Source: Beaufortia kweichowensis
Taxonomy: Eukaryota; Chordata; Actinopteri; Cypriniformes; Gastromyzontidae
DNA: 64,000 nt
Direction of reading: 5' to 3'
NCBI GenBank assembly: GCA_019155185.1
Contig: CM032794.1
Location: forward strand, 12,998,721 to 13,062,720
Within the stretch, counting starts at the first letter, position 1. Each line of letters starts with the position of its first letter. The notes under the pieces are model-generated. The model was not told the DNA's origin, ran no database searches, and was given only the letters and a program-made list of their open reading frames with translations. Shown here one piece after another: positions 14,901 to 26,224 of the stretch. Both the position numbers and the translations under genes were made by a program.

Positions 14901-17900
14901 TCCCACTTCATTTTTAACTTTTTAGTAACTAACATAGGCAGTTCTCCCCATTTTCTTTCCCATTTTTGCTATAATTTGTTCGTAAACGTAAGATGTGAGA
15001 TAAATTACATCGTAGCACACTTTGTTTATTTCAGTGTATAATTGAAAGGATTTTTATAAAAAGAAGACCACATGTATCTGTGCAAGTGTTGGTGGACTAA
15101 AATAAGATGCACTTATTTTTCAGTCTTTGGAAGATTTGGAGTACAGCTTGTTGCTATTTTTCTGGTTGTAATGCCTCGTGCTGTATTATCAGTGCAATAA
15201 GTTGCAATCTGAGTTTCGTCATTTTAAGGCAGTGAGCGGCACACCAGTAGCAGCTGAAGCTTCCTCGTGTCTGATTGGTTGACTGTGTTTGCCTGCATGT
15301 GTGACTGCTTCTGTCTGTGTGTCTGTAATATTTAGTGCTACTGTGAACTGATCTGGCCCACTGTCAGCTGATCTGCTTCTGTGAGTTTCCCCACTATGAC
15401 TGCAGACATGTTTTTCTCTCTCTGCCTGCGTTGTAATGAGTGGCACCTGGCTGAAACAAGCTTTATTCCCTCTGTGAATAACATGACTGTAAAATAAAGA
15501 GTGATCAAAGTCTCGCAGGAGAACAGAGAAAGCTTCAGCCTGCTGTTAGTCATGTGATGTCCCAGAATGCAGTGCAGCAGAGAGTTGGTGGATGGAGCAG
15601 CTGACTGTGTGTTTTCTACAGGAGCTGATGGAACAAAACAGCGTGTGGAAGGTGGTGATACTGAGGAGAAGAAATCTCAGATCAGTGCTGACAGCGGCCT
15701 CAGCGTGACCTCTGGATCACAGGTGGGTTTTAATACTCAATACCACACAATACAGCCCATACCAAAGGCTTACATCAATGAGATTATCTGGAGAGAAAAA
15801 AGAAATTTATGTCTCCTGCTTCTTAGATTTTTCTCTTGAGAATCTGACTTAGAAATCTCACAAATGTCTCCATTAGAATTTTAGGAGAGATTTCAACAGT
15901 GTAACAAACTGAGCTCAGATTTGCCCAGTCTGTGATCAAAAGTCAATATTATTGAAGCTTTCAATACATTTTCTTATCAAGATTTTTCTACCTATACAAT
16001 CTACAATAATTTTACAGCTTAATGCTCTTAATGTATTTCAACAATATCACAATTTTTATTTCCCCAAAGCAATTATAGGAGAAACATTTGACAATACTGT
16101 GGGTTGATACTCCGGAAAGCAAAAACCCCAGTGGGATACAAATCACTAAACCTTCTGAATATATTCATTTCATGCAATATATAATGTAAACAAATTCATA
16201 CATACTTACTCATTGTTCATATCTCTCTTTGGTCTTCTACAGAAGAGTGACACAGATTCCCTGGCGAGCTCAGAACCTCCTGCACTGACCAGAAGCACCA
16301 GTCAGGACTCAGAGGCCAGCACAGTGGTAGGGCACGGCCAATACAGAAACACTGCCATGATTTACTGCATTAAACCTGCAGACACATACACTTCTCAATA
16401 TCTAAACCATATACAGTATAGTTCCTATATAAGCAGTGAAATTCATGTAGGTGACTGTTTTGGAACATCATCTATAGTAAACAACTAACTGTGCTTTATA
16501 TAATTAACACATTACTCACATTACATTTAAAATACAATGAAATACATTGACAGTAATAATTTCTTTCAATTAATTTGTACATCTCACGGTCTCATTCTAA
16601 ATTGACTTCTATATGCAAAGATGTATTTTCTTTATCTTTCGTTACAGACAGGTTTGTTTCCTTCCAGTTACTGCTGAATAAGTGACTTCATTGCAGTGCT
16701 TGTATTTGCTTTTCGTTGTCTGACCTCTGACCCTGTATATGTAGGTGAGTAACAGCTCAGGGGAGACACTGGGTGCAGACAGTGACCTGAGCAGCACTGC
16801 TGGAGATGGCCTGACAGGCAGACACGCTGCCCATCTCAACCTGTCCCGTGGCACACTGTCTGACAGCGAGATTGAAACCAACCCTGCAACCAGCTCTGTG
16901 TTTGTAAGTGTGCTTGAAGATTGTAAGGCATTTAGACTCGGAACTTACGTGAGGCTCAGCCATGTTGGGATGAATAAAACAAAGAATATATTTAATATGG
17001 GATTAACTAGTATAAGTACCTGTCTCAAGTTGTTGATGTCACCCATACAGGGCAAGACCCATAAACTGAAGCCTGGAGTAAAGGAGCCTGTGGCTGTTAA
17101 TAAGGGAACACCAGTTCCACTTGAGGATGTTAGCATGAGGATCTATCTGTGTGAGGGGCTGCTGGGTAAGAAGAAATCAACCTTTTAATCCATTCATCTT
17201 TCTTTCATTAATTTCTTTCCCTTTCTTTTTTCCCCTCATTTATGTCTATTACTTCTTTAGTAAATAACTCTGTTTGTTATTCAACTATTGAGACCTTCTT
17301 TACATTTCCTCTATTGGTTTTCTTTCATCTATAGCACTAACAAGCAGTTGTTTTTTCTCATGGGTCTTCATTCTAATCATTGCAGTAATTTGTTTTATAA
17401 ACTGTGCTTACCTTCTGTCAGCTACCGCTTTATAATGTAAATTCTGACAACGCTTTCTTCATATTGCTGTGAATGAACTAAAATCTGATGAATTAGTGGT
17501 TTGTGAATCTCAAGCGGCACACAGCTTTGCTTCTAACAGTCTAACTTTTTCTTTGCCTTTTGCTGTGCGGCCAATTCCCTCCCTCTCTCTCTATCTCTTC
17601 CTCTTTCTTTTCACATTTTTAATGCTGCAAAGGGCGAGATAAGAGCTCGGTTTGGGATCAACTGGAGGATGCTGCCATGGAAACCTTTTCTCTGAGTATG
17701 ACTGAACTTTGACCCTTGGGATGTGTTTTTTGAGCTTATGGAGTTTTTAATAATTCCAAAAAGAAAACTAGTAAATGAGAAACAATATTTGTTTAGTGTA
17801 TTTGTGTGTGCATGGTTTGTAGAAATCAACAAAACACATAAACCAGATGGATACATTCCAGTTTATGTGTTTTATGTGTGAAACTGAGGGCTGATAAAAG

Positions 17901-20900
17901 CTGCTTGAGAGAATGTGAATGTGGAATCAATACGCAGCTGTATGGAGGCGTGTGTTATCTCTGTGTTAAAATTAATGTCATATGGGTTGTTTGCGAGCTC
18001 TATTTTTTACAGCATGCTGTGAAGTTGGTGTGGGTGCTTGAAGTGTCTTTGTGTCAGTTCGTGTAGGGAGAGCGTTTTAGTCAAGCCATTTGCTGTGTAT
18101 TATGTGTTTATGATCCTGAAATCTTATAATAGATTTATGTGTACTGTATGTATCTGCTGGCATCCTTTAATTAAAAACAGTTTATAATTAAATATTGAAT
18201 TATAAATGAAATGATGTACAAAGCAATGTGTGATTGGAAATGTGTGCATGTAGGTAAGGAGCGCTCAACACTGTGGGACCAGGTGCAGTTTTGGGAAGAT
18301 GCTTTTCTGGATGCAGTAATGCTGGAAAGGGAAGGCATGGGGATGGATCAGGGACCACAAGAAATGATTGACAGGTTTGTGGGTTTCGTGTACAGAGTCT
18401 GTGTACAGTTTCATTCTCCTGGAACAGAAGAGTTAAATGACAACATATTGGTCTTTGATTGAATAAGCCTTAAACTGTTTGGATTTAAATGTAAACTGGG
18501 TTGTGTTGTGGTTACATTTTCCAAGTGTTTATGTAATGTGGTCTCTCAGGTATCTGTCTCTGGGAGATCATGACCGCAAGAGACTAGAGGATGATGAGGA
18601 CAGATTACTGGCCACTCTTCTGCACAACATGATTGCCTACATGCTCATGATGAAGGTATATACTGTACTGTACACACTGAATGTTTCACCAGTGTAGAAG
18701 ATCATTTTGCAGTGGATTGCTCAAATGTGATACATACAGACATGTTATACAGTCAATTGTATATCAATTACAATGTATATTCTTACTTGTGGATGTTGTC
18801 TTGTCTGTCTAGGTCAGTAAGAACGACATCAGGAAGAAAGTTCGGCGTCTAATGGGAAAATGCCACATTGGCCTCACACACAGCCAGGAAGTCAATGAAG
18901 TCCTAGACCGCCTTGCACAGTTGGTAAGAGTCTGTTTCGCTCCCTGTGCCAAATACATTAGATTCATGTGATTAACAGTCTTTGTCTTATTGCAGAGCGG
19001 TCGGGAACTTTCCATCAGACCGAGCGGCAGCCGGCACATTAAGAAGCAGACGTTTGTTGTGCATGCTGGGACTGATACCACCGGTGACATATTTTTCATG
19101 GAGGTATGAGTTTTTTTGTGTGTTTTTCTGGTTGTGTATTCTGTTGCATCAAAATATATGTTCAATTCCCTTTTCCTTGTCCGTGTGTGTCTGTAGGTGT
19201 GTGATGACTGCATTGTCTTGCGCAGTAACATTGGCACAGTCTATGAACGTTGGTGGTATGAGAAGCTTATAAATATGACCTACTGCCCTAAGACCAAAGT
19301 GTTGTGTCTTTGGAGGAGGAACGGCCAGGAGACACAGCTTAACAAGTTCTACACCAAGAAGGTAAGAAACACACCAACATGATTCTGCACTAGTTGCATG
19401 ATGGTTTGGTATTGTTCTAGTATGATCACTGTACATGACAACTAATTATTTTACTTTTTGTGTGTATGTGTTAGTGTCGGGAACTTTACTATTGTGTTAA
19501 AGACAGCATGGAGCGTGCTGCTGCACGACAACAAAGCATCAAACCAGGTACTGTGTGTGTGTTTGTATGGTATATTTAAGTGTTATATGTCTTGTATTAT
19601 ATGTCAAAAGTTTTGACAGTAATCAAAATATTTCAGATATTTAGTTTTAAAGAGGAAATAAAAAAATTTCTGTGTGTGTAGGTCCAGAGCTGGGTGGAGA
19701 ATTTCCAGTTCAGGATATGAAGACAGGGGAGGGTGGTCTCCTTCAGGTCACATTGGAGGGAATCAACCTCAAATTTATGCACAGCCAGGTAGGAGGTCTC
19801 GCCTGTATCATAACCATGACAACGTGTTTGCCAGAATTTGACACGCCCCTTCCTTTCATTCTCAATCCATTTTCTCCACTTTTCATCTGTCCACCTCATC
19901 ATCTCCTCATGTCTCTTTTTCTTCCTCTCACTCTATCTTTCTATTTGTGCATTTCATCCTCTGAGAATATTCTCTGGAACAACTGACAATGCTGTTATAA
20001 GAACGTACCACAAAACAAATTCAAATCAAAGTTAATAAGTAAATTTGATTTGTGAAGTAAAATAAATACAAGCTAAGTGGTTTGGACTGTTGTTCCTTGA
20101 GAAGTTCTGAAAGGAAACGCTGTTTTCTTTTCCGTTGTTATTGTTGTTTGCCTTTAGTTGCTGGATGTTTGTTTTTGGGCTGCATAATCATTTGCAGAGA
20201 TTTGCTTTCTCAAATGTCAGAACATTCCACCTGCTGTGTGTGTTAGTGTGACGTGTTATTGGTCACAGCATCCAGCTCTGCTCCCTACGGTTTGTGAGTG
20301 TTGGTGTGATCGTGTTGGTTTGTTGTGATGTGACAGAGGTAAGATATAGAACCTTATGCAAAACATTTAAGCAGCAATGTACAAAATACCTTTTTGGGGG
20401 TTTTGGAGAATTCGTTTCTGTAAAAGAAAACACCACAGTGAGCTTAAAAACATGCTTCAAATCAGTTCAATGGGAGACAGTCATGTAATAGTTAGAATAA
20501 TGTTTAATAGGAATAATACTGATGCCTAATAATACTATACCTCAGTCTTTTGTGGTCTTCTAGTGTGACTGCTCAGTTATTTAACTCTTGATACATTAAG
20601 TTTACAAAGCAACAATTTAATCCTGTTCCAAAACTAAAGAGCAGTAGGAGTGTAAAGATGTATTGATGTATCATCATGATACAAAAAAAGTAACATATGT
20701 ATCAACACTATGCCTTTTGTTAACATATTTTCATGTTAAACTTCCTATTAAATATTTATATAAAAAAGTTTAGTTAAAAATTAAAGGTGAAAAAATTTAA
20801 AATGAATATTTTAGAAATAAATCTATCATTTAATTTTTTTTTTTTTTTACATTTTGTTCAAAATATTATAATATAATCATAATCTTGAACCCAGCAGTGA

Positions 20901-23900
20901 GTATCATATTGTAAGCTGAGCATTTTGTTACACCCTTACTAGTTAGATAAATATTGACAAGCTGGAAATACTGAAATGATTGGAATCTGTGGAAATCCTA
21001 TTTGTTATTAGGGGTGTGCAATAATGGCAAAAAATAATATCTTAATATTTTCTGGGTTTTTGCCGACAAACGATAAACAGATGTCCTTGAATGTGTTTGT
21101 AAAAGTCTTATATTGTATGTGTCTTTATCTAGAGGGTCTTTTACAGTAAAGACGTTTTTATTATTTAAATTGGAAGCTTTTAAGTTAAAACAATAAGAAT
21201 CAGAAATGACTTCTGTCAAAAACAGAACAAGGAGTAAAGCACAGCTTCACATTGTTTTTACATAAGCTTTAAAGATGGGCTTTATCATATCTACCGAAAA
21301 TGTTAATGTGGGGTTTGATTGTCCATGTAGTGTAGTTGTGTGTGTTGTAATGGTTTTGGCACTGTTCTGTTTTGGCTGTAGGCATGTGTGAGGGAGCTGG
21401 TCTTCATTGCTGGTGGAGGAGGCATGGAGGGTAATGGGGTGGGATCACATCAGGGCTCAAAAAATCATTCACATATCATGTCAGATATTAACGCTTACTG
21501 TACAGAACCTTTGTGGATGTAGATGAATCCAGTGCGGGTGGGCTCGTAGCATCAGGTTTTCTGCTCTTTTTGTCCAATAATAATCCAAACCGTTTCTCTC
21601 TCATGCTCTCTCCCCCTGCAAGGAGCGGAAGGTACACGACCTCTGCAGTTTTGTTTTTTTTAGCGTGACATTTTCATTTACTTTTCTTTCCTTTTCTCAA
21701 TATGTAGCTTTTCTGGCAGATGTCACGTTTTGTGTGGGTTTTTTTGTGTGTCGTGTATTATTTCTCTCTGTTTTTCTCTCTGTTTTACTTGCGTTTGTCT
21801 TTTTTCGACTGATGGAATTTTCCATGGATGTTTTTGCATGGGCCCTTTCAGCACAGATCACTAGAGCGTTCAGTGCCGTAATTTCGTTTTCATTCTCAGC
21901 TGCGGGCTCATACTGTTAAAGCTCAATTCCTCTATTCTGTTGGGAGTCTCGTCAACTTTGCCACCAGCTCCAACATGAATTGTAGTCCTTAGTTCTTCAA
22001 AAACACATGTTTTTCAAGTCTCTAGTGCCTCGAGAACACATTTATCATACAGAACATTCTAGCCCAAAGGAAGAGCCAGTTCAGGTATCGAAACTTGACG
22101 GCTCAGTTTCTCCATTTGCGTCACTGGCCCATGTAATTCTCTCAACATGGAAACTTCGCTCTCTCTGTGCAGTCATCTTTTAGTTCTGATAGCTTTTCAA
22201 GAGCTTGCTTATCATGTTCTTTCTTGGTTTCTCCCTAGTTTACAGTTACTAACTGTCCAGATTGTCATCTCTTTAAAAATACTTTTTTTGTTTTTCCACA
22301 AGTGTGTGATTGAGTTGGTAACAGTGTGTCCTGTTGTTTTTTGTTTGTTTTTGTTCGTTTTTAGGTTTTCATAGAGCTGAGTCACATTAAAAAGTGCAAT
22401 ACAGTGAAAGGAGTCTTTGTCCTGGAGGAGTTTGGTAATTACCCCCATTTTAATTCTAGGCCTGTACGCGACGCAGCGGTAACTCAGTCACACAAACAAG
22501 CAGGGTAGAGAAGTTAACAATCATATCAGTTTATACGATTTGATGTGATGCTCAGAATGACTGTTTGAGCTTTATTAGAAGCAGGTTACACATATGACAA
22601 TAGTTGGACAGAATACTTTTAGTTGTAGATGCGGTGAAATAGGATCGGAGATTTTTGTAAAGCTATGAAAGTCAATAGTTCACTTTTATTGATTTAATTA
22701 TCAGGTCAGTTCCACTTGGAATAGTTGTGTCGGTTTTATCTTTGGGTCACTGCCATAAGAGGAATCCGTTTTTAATTCAGACAGAAACTAAACATTTGTC
22801 AGTCTTCAGAATAGAAATCATCCATAATGTCACTGCATAGAATATGAATAAGATTTCTGTTGAGGAAGGGAGGTACAGCAGTTGATATATTCAGTAGTCC
22901 TAGACTGAGCTCTAGACTGGGTTACTGCTGTGTCTATGTGCTTCCTTTTTGTAATCCGCCCCCTCATCTTTGCTGCTATGAAAACCTTCATTCTCCAGCA
23001 GGTAAAGTGCTGTCACCTTTATCTTTTCTTCTTCTCCTCCTGTAACTGTCCTCCTCATTTAACTCTTTCCACTTGTCATCATCTCTCATACACCCTTCTT
23101 CACCATTAATGGCCATCTGCACCTCATCTGCACTGCACTGCCTTCATCTCAGATGTTGCTTCACCCAAACCCAAGTTCATACACTAATGCCTGCAATAAA
23201 AATCATTTCACAAGTGATGGAAAAACCCAACAAACCCCGGATTTCCTGCCAGCTTGAACTTGCTCTTTCTCTTTCTTTTACCTTTTGGCTTTTCCTCCTC
23301 TAAGCCTGACTTGATTCTGTACCCCATTACATAAGAGTTTCTCAGCTTTGTGGGAAATGTCTACTGATGGTAAATCTTGTTCATGTCACATCTGGTTCTT
23401 GTTGTAAGTTGGGAGAAATTATCATTATTTCTGCAAGATACTTTGTTTTAGTCATTAGTGCTTTTGAAATCTGGTCACGAGTTTCTAGAAACTCAAAATG
23501 TTGAGTGTTCATAATGACAGGGCAGCTGTTTAAAAGGTAGGCATCATAACTACAGTATGTTGCCTCTTGAAATATCTACACCCATAAAAAGAAAAGGTGC
23601 TACAAAAGGTTCCTCACAGTGATGTCAAGTGATGAGAACAGGTTTTCCTTCACTAAAGAACTGTAAAAGATGCTTAAAAGAACCATTCCTTTCTAAGTTT
23701 TATAGTGTAAAGAACCTTTTGTAAAACAAAAAGGTTCTCTGGATGTTAAATGTTTTTTATGGAACCATACAGCTAAAAGTGGTTCTTCTTTTGCATCATA
23801 TATTGCGTGCAAGGCATCATTCCAAAGTGTCCTTTAAGGAGAAAGGCAATGCCAGGATGCATTGTGACAAGCTTAGCAGTCCTTTCCCATTGCGCTCTCT

Positions 23901-24484
23901 TCTACTCACTTCCTGTCTGTTATCTTAGTAGAAGAGCATTTGTTATTTTCTCTTGGGTCTCCTAAATTGCAGTCCCGTGCACTTCACTTTTTGCATGACA
24001 CCCAGAATTGTTGTCTCTTTAGATTGATACAACAGTGTGGCAACTCACTAGGTTTTGGAAGGGAGCTGTAGAGCAGTACAATGTTTCAATTAATATATCG
24101 TGCAACTTGTGTACGTATCCCTCTACTCCTCTCTCTCTCTCCCCTTGTTCTTTATTTGTTATGTTTGTTATTCCACTGCTGTTGAACTTTATATTTTGTC
24201 TCTTGCACTGGGGTTTGCAGTTCCTGAAACTAAAGAAGTGGTGACCCATAAATACAAGACTCCCATGGTAAGCTTTCAGTACAGTAGTGTTCGTACAGTA
24301 CACAATACAGTACGCTGTATTTATTCAGTTGAAATGACTCTTTCCGTCTATACTCTTGTTTCTGGTACAGGCACATCAGATCTGTTACTCGGTGCTCTGT
24401 CTCTTCTCCTACATGGCGGCGGTCAAGGGGAAGGAGGCAGAGGGCAAGCCCAAGATGCTGTCTCCTCGTCCACTACCAAGCTAG
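1411..24484 (+). CDS. madd: MAP kinase-activating death domain protein (Rab3 GEP/DENN), 5' part cut off by window start
   Basis: MADD is a large DENN-domain protein. It is a guanine-nucleotide exchange factor for Rab3 and Rab27 on synaptic and secretory vesicles, and also binds the TNFR1 death domain. I read 33 exons by matching translated pieces to the family and requiring GT-AG borders and matching phases: 1411-1720, 2194-2325, 2651-2764, 2893-2973, 5267-5439, 5630-5865, 5970-6129, 6247-6350, 6496-6698, 6788-7035, 7118-7257, 7450-7548, 9973-10032, 11449-11557, 11940-12126, 12215-12365, 12730-12933, 14016-14072, 15622-15722, 16243-16326, 16745-16903, 17051-17165, 17633-17695, 18254-18374, 18550-18655, 18813-18923, 18996-19103, 19197-19361, 19475-19547, 19682-19788, 22365-22434, 24221-24267, 24371-24484. 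They total about 1436 codons with no frame break. The N-terminal uDENN exons lie before the window. Exons 13, 18 and 23 are short, phase 1/1, and could be skipped in frame. Confidence 0.96.
2380..2585. repeat. Inverted-repeat MITE, degraded, in madd intron
   Basis: The left part (ACCTGTATGTGTCTCTTTCT) and the right part (AGAAAGAAAGTCATACAGGT) are imperfect inverted copies about 45 bp long around a short centre. This resembles a very common fish nonautonomous DNA element. No coding capacity. Confidence 0.65.
3316..3324 (+). other. madd: Candidate 9-nt madd microexon (LLE)
   Basis: A strong polypyrimidine tract and CCAG precede CTCTTGGAG, followed directly by GTAATA. Both neighbouring exons are phase 0 and nine bases keep the frame, inserting Leu-Leu-Glu between HLKQ and ALASM. 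Seen only as splice-site pattern. Confidence 0.4.
5214..5261 (+). repeat. CT microsatellite serving as polypyrimidine tract of a madd exon
   Basis: Nearly pure CT with a few TTT and CG interruptions, ending 5 bases before the exon that starts ALASM. Confidence 0.8.
5267..6350 (+). CDS. madd: madd exons: downstream DENN (dDENN) module
   Basis: Four exons cover [18 protein letters not shown], then [20 protein letters not shown], then [19 protein letters not shown] and [14 protein letters not shown], then [19 protein letters not shown] and an acidic Ser-rich turn ending at [13 protein letters not shown]. This completes the tripartite DENN fold and leads into the disordered linker. The exon at 5267 is preceded by a CT-microsatellite polypyrimidine tract (about 5214-5261), so tract length variation could touch its splicing. 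Confidence 0.94.
6496..7548 (+). CDS. madd: madd exons: acidic/Ser-rich linker after the DENN module
   Basis: Four exons encode low-complexity sequence with MADD landmarks: [76 protein letters not shown] and [17 protein letters not shown]. The region is mostly disordered and rich in Ser-Pro and Ser-Ser, as expected for a phosphorylated linker. A GT microsatellite (7424-7445) sits directly before the last acceptor. The last exon ends in phase 1, and several candidate optional exons lie in the next intron. Confidence 0.93.
7424..7445 (+). repeat. GT microsatellite before a madd acceptor
   Basis: GT run interrupted once, immediately upstream of TACAG and the exon reading NLYKNHGTS. Confidence 0.75.
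8367..8381 (+). other. madd: Candidate 15-nt madd microexon (EDTDQ)
   Basis: TTTAACAG precedes AGGACACAGATCAAG, followed by GTTTGT. Entry and exit phase 1 match the surrounding exons, inserting Glu-Asp-Thr-Asp-Gln after the conserved PFPSLK. Pattern only. Confidence 0.35.
8593..8622 (+). other. madd: Candidate 30-nt madd cassette exon ([10 protein letters not shown])
   Basis: TTGCTCAG precedes 30 bases followed by GTATGT. Phase 1 in and out, no stop, and a Ser/Pro/Asp composition like the linker around it. The best-supported of the optional exons in this intron. Confidence 0.5.
9973..12365 (+). CDS. madd: madd exons: middle region ([10 protein letters not shown] to [12 protein letters not shown])
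   Basis: Four exons. The first (60 nt, phase 1/1) encodes [20 protein letters not shown] and can be skipped without frame loss. The second encodes [20 protein letters not shown]. The third, [11 protein letters not shown]...[29 protein letters not shown], and the fourth, [21 protein letters not shown] and [19 protein letters not shown], make the well-folded helical middle part that is strongly conserved in MADD. The function of this middle part is not established from the sequence. Confidence 0.94.
10033..11448 (+). other. madd intron
   Basis: About 1.4 kb with several GT/AC runs (10801-10815, 10824-10848, 10981-10996) and no exon recognised. Confidence 0.7.
11685..11730 (+). repeat. SINE 3' tail remnant
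   Basis: AAGTCGCTTTGGATGAAAGC followed by ATCTGGTAAATGAATAAATG is the widespread tail shared by fish SINE/LINE families. Only the tail is present. Confidence 0.6.
12730..17165 (+). CDS. madd: madd exons: variable Ser-rich region with probable cassette exons
   Basis: Six exons. They run [17 protein letters not shown] ... [31 protein letters not shown] (57 nt, phase 1/1), a segment ending [57 protein letters not shown] ... [11 protein letters not shown], and [13 protein letters not shown] ... IYLCEGLLG. Conservation with mammals is patchy in the first two exons and high in the Ser-rich ones. If the exon at 12730-12933 is not spliced at its donor, a stop follows after two further residues. Confidence 0.9.
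12934..15621 (+). other. Two madd introns around the 57-nt exon
   Basis: Apart from the small exon at 14016-14072, I see no coding sequence. Open frames here (12660-12941, 13412-13696) are partly exon read-through or chance. Confidence 0.6.
17633..24484 (+). CDS. madd: madd C-terminal exons (WDQ motifs, [10 protein letters not shown] region, C-terminus)
   Basis: Eleven exons encode the conserved C-terminal half. Landmarks are [188 protein letters not shown] and [15 protein letters not shown]. The final exon ends in a short Lys/Pro-rich tail and a TAG at 24482-24484. This includes the region historically called the death-domain homology region. The intron 19789-22364 holds a candidate alternative exon that would replace the last three. 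Confidence 0.95.
21382..21430 (+). other. madd: Candidate frame-switching alternative exon of madd
   Basis: Acceptor GGCTGTAG, then 49 bases reading [17 protein letters not shown] in the incoming frame, then donor GTAATG. As 49 is not a multiple of three, inclusion shifts the next exon into FHRAESH and a stop. The polypeptide looks coding (no stop, good composition). Confidence 0.45.
23580..23790. repeat. MITE fragment with GAACCTTTTGTAAAACA core
   Basis: Contains AAAGGTTCC, AGAACCTTTTGTAAAACA, AAAAGGTTCT and TTTTTTATGGAACCA, all variations on a palindromic AGAACC/GGTTCT theme. The 17-base core GAACCTTTTGTAAAACA recurs exactly at 42604-42620. Confidence 0.55.
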
Positions 24485-26025
24485 TAGAGCACACATGCCT
24501 CCTACGTTCTGCTCCTGAAATACCCGCAATACACCTGTTCTGTATAACTTGACTACCTTGCCAAACTCCTTTTGTCCTAAAAGAAACAGCTAGTCTGTAT
24601 CAAAGATTCAGTCACATACCTAATGCTTCATCTTTAGTATGGTGGGTTCTCGTTATCATAATATGGACCCAACCAGGACTACTATAGGTTGATGTACATG
24701 TATCTACACATTTTTATTATTATTTATTTGCATGCACGTCCCTTGCGCAGCTCTTGTGAGTTGGCATTGGCATGCAGAGAATCAGATACTAAATGTGCTC
24801 ACTCGCCCCTCCCTAACCTCCTTTGAAATCAGTCCACAGACTGTGTAATTAATATTTATGTGCTAAGTTGTACTGTAAGCTCCAGTCTGTTATGTCTGTG
24901 GTGGGTGAAATGTTAAGTCTTTGCAATCCAGCGCTGCCACGTATGAGGGGTTTTGCCTTAACCGCCCGCGACGGGTCAGCCGTTCCATTCGTAAATGTTC
25001 CATTTGCCCTTCTTCACCTGCTGTAAGTGGTCTACGGTCTGTATATCTCTTTAGCTCTGCCACGTGAGGCTCAAACTACTGTACTAGCTGTAAAGATCCC
25101 TGTCTGTGAACTGCTGTGTTAAAATGCATGTCACTTTAAGAAACAAAAATGAATATTTAAAAAATGATAAAATGCTGTACATCTCACTGAAGCAATGTTT
25201 AAAAACGTTAAGATACTGTAGTTTGTTTTCTAGATGTGCAATACTATCAATAGTGGGTATTGAGAACAAGTCGAGTTCCACTGTCCTCATGATATGGAAA
25301 TCAGAGAGTAATGCAGTGGATTAGGAATCAAGTCTTTTTTTTCTGTTTGTTGCTGTTTTTGACACAACGATGAACACTGGCATTATTGATCTAGAAAACG
25401 ATGGAAAAGCCCAAGTTGCTTGTCCTGCTGCTGAAACGTTAAAAAAGCAAGATGGCGTCTGTTCCAAAATGTCCTATTTAAAGTGTCTCTTCCTGCTTGT
25501 GTGTGTGTGATTGTGTTAGAGATAAAGATGGCAAAAGTGTGTGTCTGTTCATGGAGTACAGATGTACCATCCTTTATGACTACTAAGTGGAGAGATGCAT
25601 ATTTTAATGTTCTTTTACTGTACGTTTTGCTCACATTTTTAATAGATTTTTGTGTATGATTGTGCACACGACAAAGTGTGGTGTTTTGGGTCTCCATTAA
25701 GTTCAGTTGTATGCAGACTGTCAATGGACTTGACATGCCCACTGACTATTGGTTTAGAGTTGTAAATAGCACAAAACTGATGTTTCAGGGTCCAGGTCTC
25801 TAAAAACGGATGTTGTAAGTTGGACAGTGGATCAGGTCTGTAGTTATAAAGTGTGAGAGGGATACAGTTGCACACATTTGTTTGGGTTTTCATTTTAGTC
25901 TGTGTATTGTGTAGAACAAGAGAGAGAGGAAGAAATTGAGATATTGGATGTAAATATTTAAAAAATATTTATAGAACTTGTACAGCTTTGGCAATATGAA
26001 AATAAAAGATGTCCAACCCAAATGT
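24485..26025 (+). other. madd: madd 3' untranslated region
   Basis: About 1.5 kb follows the stop codon without a further coding exon and ends just after a canonical AATAAA. Open frames inside it (for example minus-strand 25383-25742) have no recognisable protein. The end is inferred from the polyA signal, not from transcripts. Confidence 0.6.
26001..26006 (+). terminator. madd: polyadenylation signal AATAAA of madd
   Basis: Canonical hexamer about 1.5 kb after the madd stop, followed by GT-rich sequence. It is the best 3' end for madd before the convergent bbox1 transcript begins. Confidence 0.55.
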
Positions 26026-26224
26026 GTTGTAGACAGCGTGGGTCAGTTATTACACAGTCGTTGAAATAAAAAGACCACGTAGAAGTAATATTCATGCCAA
26101 ATAATTCAGTTGCAGAAATAACAATTTCATTTGAACAGTTATTTCTGTTATCTATAAAAATAAATTCTGTCTACATTATGGTTCTCGCCAAGTGTCCTGG
26201 ATAATCCAAATGTACACAGGGGTT

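Larger units (their letters stand above)
19789..24220 (+). other. Two long madd introns near the 3' end
   Basis: Separated by the 70-nt exon at 22365-22434. The first holds the frame-switching exon candidate and low-complexity AT runs (20660-20880). The second holds a MITE fragment near 23580-23790. Confidence 0.6.
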
